The translations under genes and the position numbers were made by a program. Shown piece by piece: positions 45,907 through 54,560 of a stretch of 64,000 bases of DNA (position 1 is the stretch's first letter; each line of letters opens with the position of its first letter). Below the pieces are notes generated by a model that ran no database searches, was not told where the DNA came from, and saw only the letters and a program-made list of their open reading frames with translations. Origin of the DNA: Chryseomicrobium excrementi (GTDB taxonomy: Bacteria > Bacillota > Bacilli > Bacillales_A > Planococcaceae); the NCBI RefSeq assembly GCF_002798305.1, contig NZ_PCGR01000002.1, forward strand, positions 668,034-732,033, read 5' to 3'.

Positions 45907-45936
45907 ATAATGGAAACTAGCATGGAGTTTTTTCAA
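45907..45936 (-). promoter_or_regulatory. Candidate promoter of the EAL gene (minus strand)
   Basis: On the minus strand TTGAAA (45936-45931) is 18 bases before CATTAT (45912-45907), about 47 bases upstream of the TTG start. Confidence 0.4.
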
Positions 45937-45944
45937 ACAAATGT

Positions 45945-45975
45945 AAAAAATCCAGCCACGAAAAGTGACTGGATA
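45945..45975 (-). terminator. Terminator after tctA
   Basis: On the minus strand TCCAGTCAC and GTGGCTGGA pair (one G-U) around TTTTC and are followed by TTTTTT. Confidence 0.88.
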
Positions 45976-45979
45976 GCTG

Positions 45980-47506
45980 TTAGGCTTCTTCACTGATAAT
46001 AACGTTTTTTCCTCTCATACGTAGGATAAGTGGGATTACTAGCCAGAGTAACGTAATTACCAAGAAAGTTAAAGATAATGGGTTCGTAATGAAGATACTA
46101 AAGTCTCCATTTGAAATGGTCAAAGCACGACGCATATTGTTCTCAATCATAGGACCTAATACTAATGCTAGAACCAGCGGAGCAAGAGGATAATCATGTT
46201 TCGCAAGTAAGTAACCAAAAACACCACAGCCAATAAGTAGCAGTAAATCAAACGTCGTGTATTGTACGGCGTATACACCGAATACGGATATAGCAATGAT
46301 TAAAGGCAATAAATATTTTTTCGGTGTTTCGATGATTTTCGCGAAAATTCGCACCATCGGCATATTTAATATCAACAGCATCAAGTTTCCTAAGAACATG
46401 CTTGCAATCAAGCCCCAAGCAACTTGAGGGTGTTCTTCAAATAACAAAGGGCCTGGCTGGATGTTGTACATGATGAAGGCACCCATCAAGATGGCCGTTG
46501 TACCTGACCCGGGAATTCCAAGTGTCAAAAGTGGGATCATGGCGCCACCAGAAGCTGCGTTGTTAGCTGATTCTGGACCTGCCACTCCGGCAATGTTTCC
46601 TTTACCAAATGAATCTGGGTTTTTACTTAGTTTCTTCTCGGAAATATAAGAAAAGAAGGAAGCAAGCGTTGCTCCTGCTCCTGGTAGAACACCAAGGAAA
46701 AATCCTAAAATAGAAGAACGACCAATGGGTCCGGCACTTTGTTTCAGATCCGATTTTGTTGGAAGTATTCGAGTGATTTTCGCGACAGGCTCATCGTGCG
46801 TTTCTTTTTCAAAGATAGTCTTGAATACTTCACCGAGTGCAAAGAGACCAACTGCAATAGTTAAAAATTCGATTCCACTAAATAAGATAGGGGAGTCGTA
46901 TGTGAAACGAGCAATTCCAGAGACTGCGTCGATACCGATAGTTCCAAGCATCAGACCGACAACCGTCATGATCAAAGCTTTTGTTACTGATTTTCCAGCG
47001 AGACCACTAACTGCAGCCAACCCAAGAAGCATCAGTGAAAAGTAATCAGCTGGACCGAAATCAATTGCGATTTTGGAAAGTGGTTGTGCTAGTAGCACTA
47101 ATCCGATCAAAGAGACAATACCTGCAACAAATGAGCCGATTGCCGCAATAGCAAGGGCCGCTCCAGCACGTCCTTGGCGAGCCATCTGATAGCCATCTAA
47201 CGTAGTCACAACAGAAGAGGATTCACCTGGAGTGTTTAACAAGATGGAAGTAGTAGATCCTCCATACATAGCACCATAGTAAACTCCGGCCAATAATATA
47301 ATGGAGCTAGTCGCTGCCATTTCAACAGGTAAACCAGAAGTCAGTGTAGCTGTAATCGGAATTAGTAGAGCGACCCCACTCATCGGTCCAATACCAGGGA
47401 GTACGCCCACAGCTGTTCCAATGACTACACCAAGAAGTGCAAAAAGAATATTATGCCACTGAAAGGCAACTAAAAATCCATTGAGTAAGTAATCAAGTGT
47501 TCCCAT
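45980..47506 (-). CDS. tctA: Tripartite tricarboxylate transporter large permease TctA
   Basis: A 508-residue, about ten- to twelve-helix permease. Hallmarks are GTAVGVLPGIGPMSGVALLI (about 27-46), NTPGESSSVVTTLDGYQMAR, GFFLGVLPGAGATLASFFSY and LTLGIPGSGTTAILMGAF. It is the membrane channel of the TctCBA system that takes up citrate or related acids using an ion gradient. It lies 14 bases after tctB. Expression is probably driven by the nearby CitA/CitB-type pair. Confidence 0.95.
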   Translation of the reverse strand: MGTLDYLLNGFLVAFQWHNILFALLGVVIGTAVGVLPGIGPMSGVALLIPITATLTSGLPVEMAATSSIILLAGVYYGAMYGGSTTSILLNTPGESSSVVTTLDGYQMARQGRAGAALAIAAIGSFVAGIVSLIGLVLLAQPLSKIAIDFGPADYFSLMLLGLAAVSGLAGKSVTKALIMTVVGLMLGTIGIDAVSGIARFTYDSPILFSGIEFLTIAVGLFALGEVFKTIFEKETHDEPVAKITRILPTKSDLKQSAGPIGRSSILGFFLGVLPGAGATLASFFSYISEKKLSKNPDSFGKGNIAGVAGPESANNAASGGAMIPLLTLGIPGSGTTAILMGAFIMYNIQPGPLLFEEHPQVAWGLIASMFLGNLMLLILNMPMVRIFAKIIETPKKYLLPLIIAISVFGVYAVQYTTFDLLLLIGCGVFGYLLAKHDYPLAPLVLALVLGPMIENNMRRALTISNGDFSIFITNPLSLTFLVITLLWLVIPLILRMRGKNVIISEEA

Positions 47507-47520
47507 CTTGTTTCACCATC

Positions 47521-47976
47521 CTAAACTGGGAATCCTGGTAAAGATCCGCCTAAAATATTTACATAACCGTAATAAATGATTCCTGAAAACGCCGCTGCAA
47601 TGACAACTGTAGGGAGCCATTTTCCGCGCTCCAAGGTCTGAAATGCAATGACTAAAAAGACAAAAGTTGTAATCACATATCCAAACGGTTCAAGTAACAA
47701 AACGTATCCAATAGCAGCACCTAATATAATCAAAAAACGTTTGTACTGTGGAGAGTCTGATTCGTCTTCAGCTGTTTTAATGGACTTGGCTTTAAAACTT
47801 TGGAATATGAGTAGTGCACTCAAAACTATGAGTGATGCACCTAATCCCATAGGGAAGATCTTTGGTCCGACAGATGACCCGTAAGCACTGTCCGAGATTT
47901 TAAGAGCTTCTGTAAAGAACAGAACACCGATGATAAAAAATACGAAGCTTGCGATTCGGTCAAAACGTAGTGTCAT
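47521..47976 (-). CDS. tctB: Tripartite tricarboxylate transporter small permease TctB
   Basis: A 151-residue protein with four membrane helices and the loose TctB pattern IASFVFFIIGVLFFTEALKI and GPKIFPMGLGASLIVLSALL. Start 47976 has GGAGG eight bases upstream on the minus strand; the open frame to 48027 adds 17 residues without a site. It pairs with TctA. Confidence 0.9.
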   Translation of the reverse strand: MTLRFDRIASFVFFIIGVLFFTEALKISDSAYGSSVGPKIFPMGLGASLIVLSALLIFQSFKAKSIKTAEDESDSPQYKRFLIILGAAIGYVLLLEPFGYVITTFVFLVIAFQTLERGKWLPTVVIAAAFSGIIYYGYVNILGGSLPGFPV

Positions 47977-48030
47977 AACGTATACCTCCATAAATGACGC
48001 GTGCGAGCATTTGCATGCCCGCACCATGTC

Positions 48031-49056
48031 TTATTTCTGCATATCTAATGCTGTTAAGATTTCCGTGATGACTTGTTCTTGCTCTTCTAAGAAAGCAGTG
48101 AAGTCTTCACCAGCACGGTATTCATCAGCCCAACCGTTGCGCTCAAGCTCGGCTTTCCATTCTTCGCTTTTCACCATTTCATCCAGTTTTTCTTCCCAGT
48201 AGGCTTTAGCAGTGTCCGACATGTTCTTCGGACCGAAAAGTCCGCGCCAAATCGTGAACTCTGCATCAATACCTAAGTCGTAAAGTGTCGGTACATCTTC
48301 AAGGCCTTCAAGTTCGAGTTTCTCAGGAGACGTGACAGCTAAAACGCGCACATCGCCGCTCTTTACATAAGAAGTTACTGTCGATACGTCTGTTCCAATA
48401 GCATCTGCGTTTGATCCGAGTAGAGCTGCCATCGCTTCGCCACCGCCGTCATACGAAACATACTTTGCAGATTTTGGATCAATTCCGTATTCGTATGCAG
48501 GTAAGATTGTGAGTAAGTGGTCCATAGAACCTGGAGCCGATCCACCTGCTAATGTGATCGATGAAGGATCTTCTTTAATTGCATCTAGTAAATCCGTCAA
48601 TGTTTTGTAAGGAGAGTCTTCTTTGACCACGATAGCTCCGAAGTCTTTTGTTAGCTGTGCAAGTGGTGTTGTATCTTTGTACCCATATGGGCTGTTTCCT
48701 TCAGCTTTTAAATTGTTGATTAAAATTGGTGGTGACTTCACCATCAACATGTGGTCGTTTTCAGCTTCTTTAGTGGCATACGTAGCCATGAAGACCGCAC
48801 CGCCGCCACCAGGTTGGTTTTCAACTGTGATGGCTTTATCAATCAGTTTCGTTTCATTCATAACTTTACTAATAGCACGGGCTGTGAGATCCCATCCACC
48901 ACCTGCACCAGATGGCGCAACGATTGTTAAGTTGTTTTTAGGATAATCAGATGGTTCTTTGCCAGATGCTGCGTTCTCCCCATTTGAACAGGCTGCTAAG
49001 CTGACCAGTAGTGCGGCACTTGCCGCTAGTGTTGCAAGTTTTTTTGCAAGTTTCAT
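48031..49056 (-). CDS. tctC: Tripartite tricarboxylate transporter substrate-binding lipoprotein TctC
   Basis: A 341-residue Bug/TctC-family binding protein. Lipoprotein signal with lipobox SLAAC (about 19-23), then YPKNNLTIVAPSGAGGGWDL and ENQPGGGGAVFMATYA, the classic ligand-loop motifs. Start 49056 is eight bases after GGGGG; ATG 49062 is only two bases from it. A cre-like site precedes it. It collects a tricarboxylate or similar acid for TctBA. First gene of its own transcript, since a terminator separates it from the regulator genes. Confidence 0.93.
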   Translation of the reverse strand: MKLAKKLATLAASAALLVSLAACSNGENAASGKEPSDYPKNNLTIVAPSGAGGGWDLTARAISKVMNETKLIDKAITVENQPGGGGAVFMATYATKEAENDHMLMVKSPPILINNLKAEGNSPYGYKDTTPLAQLTKDFGAIVVKEDSPYKTLTDLLDAIKEDPSSITLAGGSAPGSMDHLLTILPAYEYGIDPKSAKYVSYDGGGEAMAALLGSNADAIGTDVSTVTSYVKSGDVRVLAVTSPEKLELEGLEDVPTLYDLGIDAEFTIWRGLFGPKNMSDTAKAYWEEKLDEMVKSEEWKAELERNGWADEYRAGEDFTAFLEEQEQVITEILTALDMQK

Positions 49057-49073
49057 TTTCATTTCCCCCTTTT

Positions 49074-49088
49074 TGTAAAGCGCTTTCA
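49074..49088 (-). promoter_or_regulatory. cre-like site upstream of tctC
   Basis: TGTAAAGCGCTTTCA (plus-strand reading) contains the symmetric AAAGCGCTTT core of strong CcpA sites, with one extra base in one half compared with the ideal. It lies 18 bases before the tctC start, suggesting catabolite repression. Confidence 0.6.
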
Positions 49089-49189
49089 TTTGCTTTAGGT
49101 AAGAGTAAATGATTTTTAGAAAATTGAATATATTCGGAACATACTCTCCATTTTTTTCGTTTTGTGCATTTTGTTCAATTGTGTTCACG

Positions 49190-49227
49190 AAAAAACCCCT
49201 CTCCTTCACATGGTGAAGGAAAGGGGA
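49190..49227 (-). terminator. Terminator between response regulator and tctC
   Basis: On the minus strand CCCCTTTCCTTCAC and GTGAAGGAGAGGGG pair around CAT and are followed by TTTTTT. The regulator and transporter are thus separate transcripts. Confidence 0.92.
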
Positions 49228-49232
49228 ACTAG

Positions 49233-49910
49233 TTATTTAAGGAAATACCGACGTTCGGGTCTGCCGACAGATCCATATACTTGTTCAACTAATAGCGTAT
49301 TTTCCGTGACGAGATGTTCCAAGTACCGTCTTGCCGTTGAACGGCTCATACCAAGTTCCGTACCTAATCGCTCTGCAGTGATTCCGTCAGGATAATTGGA
49401 AAGGACACCGGACACTTTTTCACGAGTCAAGCGGTCAATGCCTTTGGGTGCGGCTTCGATTTCAGGGTGGGCAGTCTTCTTAAACAATTGCCTGATTTGG
49501 GATTCCGTAAATTCCGTGGAAGAGGTAAGTAACTGCTTTTTTTCTTTATAAGCAGTTAAACTCTCTGTGAATGTCTGCATGGTCACGGGTTTCAGTAAAT
49601 AGTCCTCAATTCCAGAAGCATACGCTTTGCGCACCACATCCACTTCAGTCGCAGCAGTGATCAAAATCACATCTGTATAGGGATACATCTGCTTCACATA
49701 ATCTACAAATTGTGTTCCGAGGTCATCCGGTAAATAGACGTCTACTAGAACCAGCTGTGGTTGAAGTTCATCCATCCACATCTTCGCTTCTACTACTGTA
49801 TGAGCGATGCCTACAACCAGAAAGCCCTCAACCGAAGCAACAAATTTTTCATGGATCCGTGCAATTCTAGGGTCGTCTTCAACAATCAATACTTCAATGG
49901 GACGTGTCAT
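49233..49910 (-). CDS. CitB/DcuR-type response regulator
   Basis: A 225-residue protein. The receiver domain (about 1-120) has the acidic pair in VLIVEDDPRIARIHE, the phospho-acceptor Asp in LVLVDVYLPDD (about 55), and a Lys in DYLLKPVTM. The C-terminal HTH (about 160-215) has GITAERLGTELGMSRSTARR and RYLEHLV. Start 49910 with AAAGGAGGAG upstream, overlapping the kinase end by 17 bases. It probably activates tctCBA, which lies next on the same strand. Confidence 0.92.
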   Translation of the reverse strand: MTRPIEVLIVEDDPRIARIHEKFVASVEGFLVVGIAHTVVEAKMWMDELQPQLVLVDVYLPDDLGTQFVDYVKQMYPYTDVILITAATEVDVVRKAYASGIEDYLLKPVTMQTFTESLTAYKEKKQLLTSSTEFTESQIRQLFKKTAHPEIEAAPKGIDRLTREKVSGVLSNYPDGITAERLGTELGMSRSTARRYLEHLVTENTLLVEQVYGSVGRPERRYFLK

Positions 49911-51498
49911 TCGGCAACTCCTCCTTTGGAATGGCAAGTACAAATAAGGCTCCGCCAAGATCTCCTTTATCTAATGAAAGAGTGGCGTTTAGTAAGGTTA
50001 CGTTTTCTTGCGCAATGGCTAATCCATAGCCCCGTGTCTTCGTATCTTTAGACGATTGTTTCCCTTTTAATAATTCAGGTAGTCTAGTTGCATCAATGCC
50101 TTCACCAGAATCTTCTATTTCCACAATCAATTCTCTTTCGGTGTCTTTTACATAAATACGGACGTTCCGCTGTTGGGGAGGAAGTGTTTCAACTGCTTCA
50201 AACGCATTGGTGACTAAGTTGCTGATCACCGGAAGGAGAAGGTGCTTTTCAATAGTCGAGGGAAGCACTCCACAAGAACTGTCTTGGTCTAATTCTAAAT
50301 CTACTTTCAGTTCTCTCGCACGATTGTAGAATCCGATCAACATAGCACTGATAAAGGGTTCTTGAATATGACGAGAGATAAAAGTGATTAGGGAAGCATT
50401 CTCTGTCTGTTGTTGGTGGATGAGGTCTACAGCTTCTTCGTATTCTTGAAGTTGAAGGAGTCCTGAAATCATATACAGAAAGTTTTGATGCTCGTGGGTT
50501 TGTGCTCGCAACGATTCAGAATACTGTTTGGTCTGCGCGAGTTCTTCTGCGATTGTATCAATATCTTCTATCTTCCGAAAACTTGCAATCGCTCCTGTCA
50601 CTTCGCCGTCTCGTACAATAGGAATCCGGTTGACCAATGTCTCATTGCCACCCACTAACATGACTTTATCGAGCTCTGTCTGTCCAGATTTCATAATATC
50701 GAGAAGTCTCGTATTTGGTATGACTTCTTGGATTTCAAGGCCTTGGATTGAAGTGTTTCCAGGAAAGAAAGCATCGGCAGCTGGATTGCTCAAGACGATC
50801 TGTCCGGAAGTGTCAGTCACAATGATGGCTTCTCGAATAGATGCTAAGAGAGCATTTCGTTGCGTCAATAAGGAGACGATCTCTTCTGGCTCGTAATCGA
50901 GCAGCTGTCGCTTGATGCGACGAGTCAAAAATTGTGAGATCCCAACTGCGACAAGAGCTGCTATTGCAAAAATCAGAACTAAGTATTTGGCATATTGAAG
51001 GTTCGTCTGGAAGACCGTATCTTGTAAGAAACCTACTGAAACCACTCCGATGATGGTTCCGTTTTCATCAATGACTGGAGCTTTCCCACGGATGGCTCTA
51101 CCTAGAGTCCCGGTTGCTTCAGAAATATATGATTGACCATCTACAAGGGCCCGGTCGTTGTCTTCGCCAACCATTTTTTGGCCTATGCGTTCTGTGATAG
51201 GGTGCGCATAGCGGATCTCGTTTTCATCTCCGATGACAACATATTGTGCCTTAACTTCCTTTTGGATGTCGAGTGCAAGTTGTTGGATTTCTGGAGTGGA
51301 TTCAGCTAATTTTAAAGCGCGGATCACATCCGGGTGTTGCGCAGTGGTCTCTGCAATATTTAGCGCTCGTTCTCCAATTTCTTTTTTCACACTATGGGCC
51401 ATAACAAAGTAGGATGCTGTGATGACAAGGATGACTACGGTGATGGTGAGAGCAAGCATATACTTCATGATTCGGAATTGTAAGGTATCTTTCTTCAT
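49894..51498 (-). CDS. CitA/DcuS-type sensor histidine kinase
   Basis: A 534-residue membrane kinase. Helix about 10-33; extracytoplasmic Cache-type sensor domain (about 34-170, with ITERIGQKMVGEDN, SEATGTLGRAIRG and GVVSVGF); second helix about 170-190; PAS domain (about 215-320); dimerisation helix with phospho-acceptor His in RAQTHEHQNFLYMISGLL; and HATPase with NLVTNAFEA, EDSGEGID and TRGYGLAI. These are features of kinases sensing citrate, fumarate or malate outside the cell. It precedes the response regulator and probably reports the substrate of TctCBA. Confidence 0.93.
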   Translation of the reverse strand: MKKDTLQFRIMKYMLALTITVVILVITASYFVMAHSVKKEIGERALNIAETTAQHPDVIRALKLAESTPEIQQLALDIQKEVKAQYVVIGDENEIRYAHPITERIGQKMVGEDNDRALVDGQSYISEATGTLGRAIRGKAPVIDENGTIIGVVSVGFLQDTVFQTNLQYAKYLVLIFAIAALVAVGISQFLTRRIKRQLLDYEPEEIVSLLTQRNALLASIREAIIVTDTSGQIVLSNPAADAFFPGNTSIQGLEIQEVIPNTRLLDIMKSGQTELDKVMLVGGNETLVNRIPIVRDGEVTGAIASFRKIEDIDTIAEELAQTKQYSESLRAQTHEHQNFLYMISGLLQLQEYEEAVDLIHQQQTENASLITFISRHIQEPFISAMLIGFYNRARELKVDLELDQDSSCGVLPSTIEKHLLLPVISNLVTNAFEAVETLPPQQRNVRIYVKDTERELIVEIEDSGEGIDATRLPELLKGKQSSKDTKTRGYGLAIAQENVTLLNATLSLDKGDLGGALFVLAIPKEELPNDTSH

Positions 51499-51549
51499 TT
51501 TTATATAACTCCTTCATTATTCATGACAGATGTCACTAACAAGTGCACT

Positions 51550-51563
51550 CGAAATCGCTTACA
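51550..51563. promoter_or_regulatory. cre-like site between sensor kinase and degV
   Basis: CGAAATCGCTTACA matches the cre consensus at 13 of 14 positions (minus-strand reading TGTAAGCGATTTCG). It lies 52 bases before the kinase start and 39 before degV, so either or both could be controlled. Confidence 0.5.
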
Positions 51564-51601
51564 CTGATTAGAACTGCAAAAAAAGGTGGTACCTAATTGT
51601 T

Positions 51602-52462
51602 ATGAAATTACTAGCTGACTCTACATGTGACATTTCTCAAGATGTGTTGACATCTTATTCTATAGATCTTATCCCTTTAACAGTAACCATAGAAGGAACA
51701 GATTATCAAGACCGGATTGATATAACGACCGATAGTTATTTTCAAAGACTGCAAGCGGGAAGCGAACAGGCGTCTACGGGTGCCCCAAGTCCGAGACTTT
51801 ATGCGGATGTATTTCAAAAAGCAGTAGAGGATGGACACAAGGAAATCCTATGTATCTGTATGTCTAGCGGGACGAGCGCTTCGTACCAATCAGGAGAACT
51901 TGGAAAAGCACAATTTTTTGAAGAGCATCCGGATTCTGATGTGAAAATCCATGTTTTAGATTCCAAATCAATGAGCCACGGGAGTGGTTGGTTGCTCATG
52001 AAAAGTGCCCAGATGAGAGACAATGGGTATTCATTCGATGATATCGTGCACTATGTGGAGAGCCATAAGACAAAAGTGAAACATTTTCTTTCTGTAGATG
52101 ATCTTAGTCATTTGATTCGTAGTGGGCGTATTTCCGGAGCTAGCGCAGTGATTGGGAAACTCTTGAACATCAAACCAATCATGTCTATGAAAGATGGAAA
52201 AGGTGCGGTGGTTGCTAAAGAGCGAGGACGCAATCGTGTGTTCAAGCACTACATCGAAGAATTTTCTAAGCGAAATGATACGGAGCAAACGAATTTCGTG
52301 TTGATCGGGTATACTACAGATCGTCAAGTAGCACTGGATTTGCAAGAGAAACTGCGAGCAGAAACAACGTTTACTGGAGATAGTTATATCATGCAGATGG
52401 GTGTAGCTGTGGCGACGCACGTTGGACCAGGTGGACTGTCCCTATTCTTTATGGAGAAATGA
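51602..52462 (+). CDS. DegV-family fatty acid-binding protein
   Basis: A 286-residue two-domain DegV protein. LADSTCDISQDVL (about 3-15), GAPSPRLYADVF (about 60-72), CICMSSGTSASYQSG (about 86) and the C-terminal MGVAVATHVGPGGLSLFF (about 265-283) form the fatty-acid pocket. Members (FakB) present fatty acids to the kinase FakA for phosphorylation and entry into phospholipids. No fakA is nearby. ATG 51602 with AGGTGG upstream at a long distance. Confidence 0.92.
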   Translation: MKLLADSTCDISQDVLTSYSIDLIPLTVTIEGTDYQDRIDITTDSYFQRLQAGSEQASTGAPSPRLYADVFQKAVEDGHKEILCICMSSGTSASYQSGELGKAQFFEEHPDSDVKIHVLDSKSMSHGSGWLLMKSAQMRDNGYSFDDIVHYVESHKTKVKHFLSVDDLSHLIRSGRISGASAVIGKLLNIKPIMSMKDGKGAVVAKERGRNRVFKHYIEEFSKRNDTEQTNFVLIGYTTDRQVALDLQEKLRAETTFTGDSYIMQMGVAVATHVGPGGLSLFFMEK

Positions 52463-52521
52463 GTTGCGAAGTGCGGGGGAGTGGGGCTGAGCGGTCGTTC
52501 TTCGACATGTTTTGAGCTTTC

Positions 52522-52571
52522 TTCTGCATAGCAGTGATTTTCTTCTGCATAAGACATTATTTATTCTGCAT
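52522..52571. repeat. Three TTCTGCAT boxes at 21-base spacing
   Basis: TTCTGCAT occurs at 52522, 52543 and 52564, each preceded by T-rich DNA, an exact 21-base period. They lie between the convergent degV and nadA ends, just ahead of their shared terminator. No function is evident. Confidence 0.75.
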
Positions 52572-52572
52572 T

Positions 52573-52605
52573 AAAAACTCGCGTCCACTAGGGCGCGAGT
52601 TTTTT
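52573..52605. terminator. Bidirectional terminator between degV and nadA
   Basis: AAAAACTCGCG (52573-52583) pairs with CGCGAGTTTTT (52594-52604), flanked by A- and T-runs. Confidence 0.92.
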
Positions 52606-52608
52606 CAG

Positions 52609-53712
52609 TCAACTAAGATGCTGCCACATGCGCTCTAAAGCAAGCTTGGCATTAGACTGCGTATCCTGGTCCACTTTAATTGGATTCACAACACGCCCTT
52701 CAACCAGCTCTTCTAGGACCCACGTTAGATGGGGCAAGTCGATTCGGTTCATCGTCAGACAGGGGCACATAAAGGGATTCAGTGACACAATGTCGAGATG
52801 CGGATTGTCCGCAATCAAGCGATTTACGAGATTCATCTCTGTACCGATGGCCCACTTAGAACCGGCCGGCGCTTTTTGGATTTGCTGAATGATATAACTT
52901 GTCGAGCCATTGTCATCTGAAGCCGTCACCACTTCGTGCGTACACTCTGGGTGTACTAAGATGCGTCTCGTCGGATCATTTTGACGTAAATTCTCGATAT
53001 GTTTCGGTAAAAAGTTCATATGGACGGAGCAGTGTCCTTTCCATAAAATGACGCGAACATCCTCAGTAGCACAATCTATTTCCAATCGATTGCGAATCGG
53101 ATCCCAAATAGCCATCTGTTCCAGTGGGATGCCTAAATCAGCAGCTGTATTGCGTCCCAAGTGTTGGTCTGGCAAGAACAGCAAGCGTGGTTTCTGAGTG
53201 AACGCCCATTCGACCATCTGATGATCATTCGATGAAGTGACCGTTGCGCCGCCATGACTTCCAACGAACGATTTGATTGCCGCTGTTGAATTGACGTAAG
53301 TCAAAGGCAAAATCGTATCGCCAAACACTTGTTGCAATTCCTTCCAAGCGCGTTCTGTTTGGGCGAATGTGGCCATGTCCGCCATGGAACATCCAGCTCG
53401 CATGTCTGGTAAAATGACGTTTTGTTCTGGAGTCGTTAAAATGTCTGCTGTCTCCGCCATAAAGTGGACGCCACAGAAGATGATCGTATCTGCCGTCTGC
53501 TCTGCAGCAATCTGAGATAATTGCAAAGAGTCTCCCGTAGCATCTGCGTAGCGGATGACCTCGTCTTTTTGATAATGGTGACCAAGTATGTACACACGGT
53601 CTCCAAGCTTCCGACGTGCGATTTCGGCACGTTTATGCAAGTCTTCAGTGGACAGATTCAAATACATCTCTGGCAATGCTGAAGTTTGTTCCAGGACATC
53701 TAAAAAACTCAT
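52609..53712 (-). CDS. nadA: Quinolinate synthase NadA
   Basis: A 367-residue Fe-S enzyme that condenses iminoaspartate with dihydroxyacetone phosphate to quinolinate. [32 protein letters not shown] (Cys about 110), [20 protein letters not shown] (about 230) and [11 protein letters not shown] (about 318-320) include the three cluster cysteines of the Bacillus-type enzyme. Its start overlaps nadC by 4 bases. Last gene of nadBCA. Confidence 0.96.
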   Translation of the reverse strand: MSFLDVLEQTSALPEMYLNLSTEDLHKRAEIARRKLGDRVYILGHHYQKDEVIRYADATGDSLQLSQIAAEQTADTIIFCGVHFMAETADILTTPEQNVILPDMRAGCSMADMATFAQTERAWKELQQVFGDTILPLTYVNSTAAIKSFVGSHGGATVTSSNDHQMVEWAFTQKPRLLFLPDQHLGRNTAADLGIPLEQMAIWDPIRNRLEIDCATEDVRVILWKGHCSVHMNFLPKHIENLRQNDPTRRILVHPECTHEVVTASDDNGSTSYIIQQIQKAPAGSKWAIGTEMNLVNRLIADNPHLDIVSLNPFMCPCLTMNRIDLPHLTWVLEELVEGRVVNPIKVDQDTQSNAKLALERMWQHLS

Positions 53713-54560
53713 ACCAAACTCTCCTTTCGGGAAGTTGTCACATTTAAGGACAAATCCACTTGTTTTACGCTATGTGTAAGAGCTCCCATTGAGATGAAAT
53801 CTACTCCACTCGATGCATAGGCAGCCAGGGTCTCCACTGTGATTCCACCAGATGCTTCAAGTAAGATAGTGGGCGGTACAAGCTCTCGCCAAGCACGAAT
53901 GGTAGAGGGAGATTGATTGTCGATCATGATGACATCTGGATTTGAACGAATAGCTTCTCGTAATTGTGCTTCCGTTTCCACCTCTACTTCGATTTTCACT
54001 AAAGGCCCAACAGCTAGACGAGCCTCTGCTACTGCTGATGTAATAGAGCCGCATGCAGCGATATGATTGTCCTTCAACATCACAGCATCATAGAGTCCGT
54101 TTCGGTGATTGAACCCACCTCCAATACGGACGGCATATTTTTCGAACATGCAGAGTCCAGCAGTCGTCTTTCGAGTATCTACCAGTCGTGCATTTGAACC
54201 AGTTAAAAGCTTTACGCAAGCCTGTGTATATGTAGAAATCGAGCACATCCGTTGTACTAGATTCAATAACACACGTTCACCACTCAATACGGACCGAGTA
54301 GGACCTGTAATTTTAACTAATGTATCTCCCGAGGAAAAGCTAGCTCCTTCTGCCAAAAGAACGGTCACTTGAACACGAGGGTCAAGGAGACGGTAACCTA
54401 CCTCAAAAAGAAAGAGACCTGCTGCAATTCCACTTTCTTTGGCTTTTACCGTGGCAGTGGATTCATGATCACTTGGAAAGACGCGGCTCGACAAGTCATC
54501 TTCACCAATATCCTCTAAAAAGAACGATTTTAGTTTTTCTTCTAATAAAATAGGGTTCAT
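53709..54560 (-). CDS. nadC: Nicotinate-nucleotide pyrophosphorylase NadC
   Basis: A 283-residue enzyme converting quinolinate and PRPP to nicotinate mononucleotide. [14 protein letters not shown] (about 13-26), [20 protein letters not shown] (about 131-150), [20 protein letters not shown] and [20 protein letters not shown] hold the phosphate and quinolinate sites. It overlaps both neighbours by four bases, giving full translational coupling. Confidence 0.96.
   Translation of the reverse strand: MNPILLEEKLKSFFLEDIGEDDLSSRVFPSDHESTATVKAKESGIAAGLFLFEVGYRLLDPRVQVTVLLAEGASFSSGDTLVKITGPTRSVLSGERVLLNLVQRMCSISTYTQACVKLLTGSNARLVDTRKTTAGLCMFEKYAVRIGGGFNHRNGLYDAVMLKDNHIAACGSITSAVAEARLAVGPLVKIEVEVETEAQLREAIRSNPDVIMIDNQSPSTIRAWRELVPPTILLEASGGITVETLAAYASSGVDFISMGALTHSVKQVDLSLNVTTSRKESLV

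Noticed and set aside
52522-52571. Possible CRISPR-like array
   Set aside because: Only eight-base repeats with 13-base gaps; far too short for repeats and spacers, and no cas genes.
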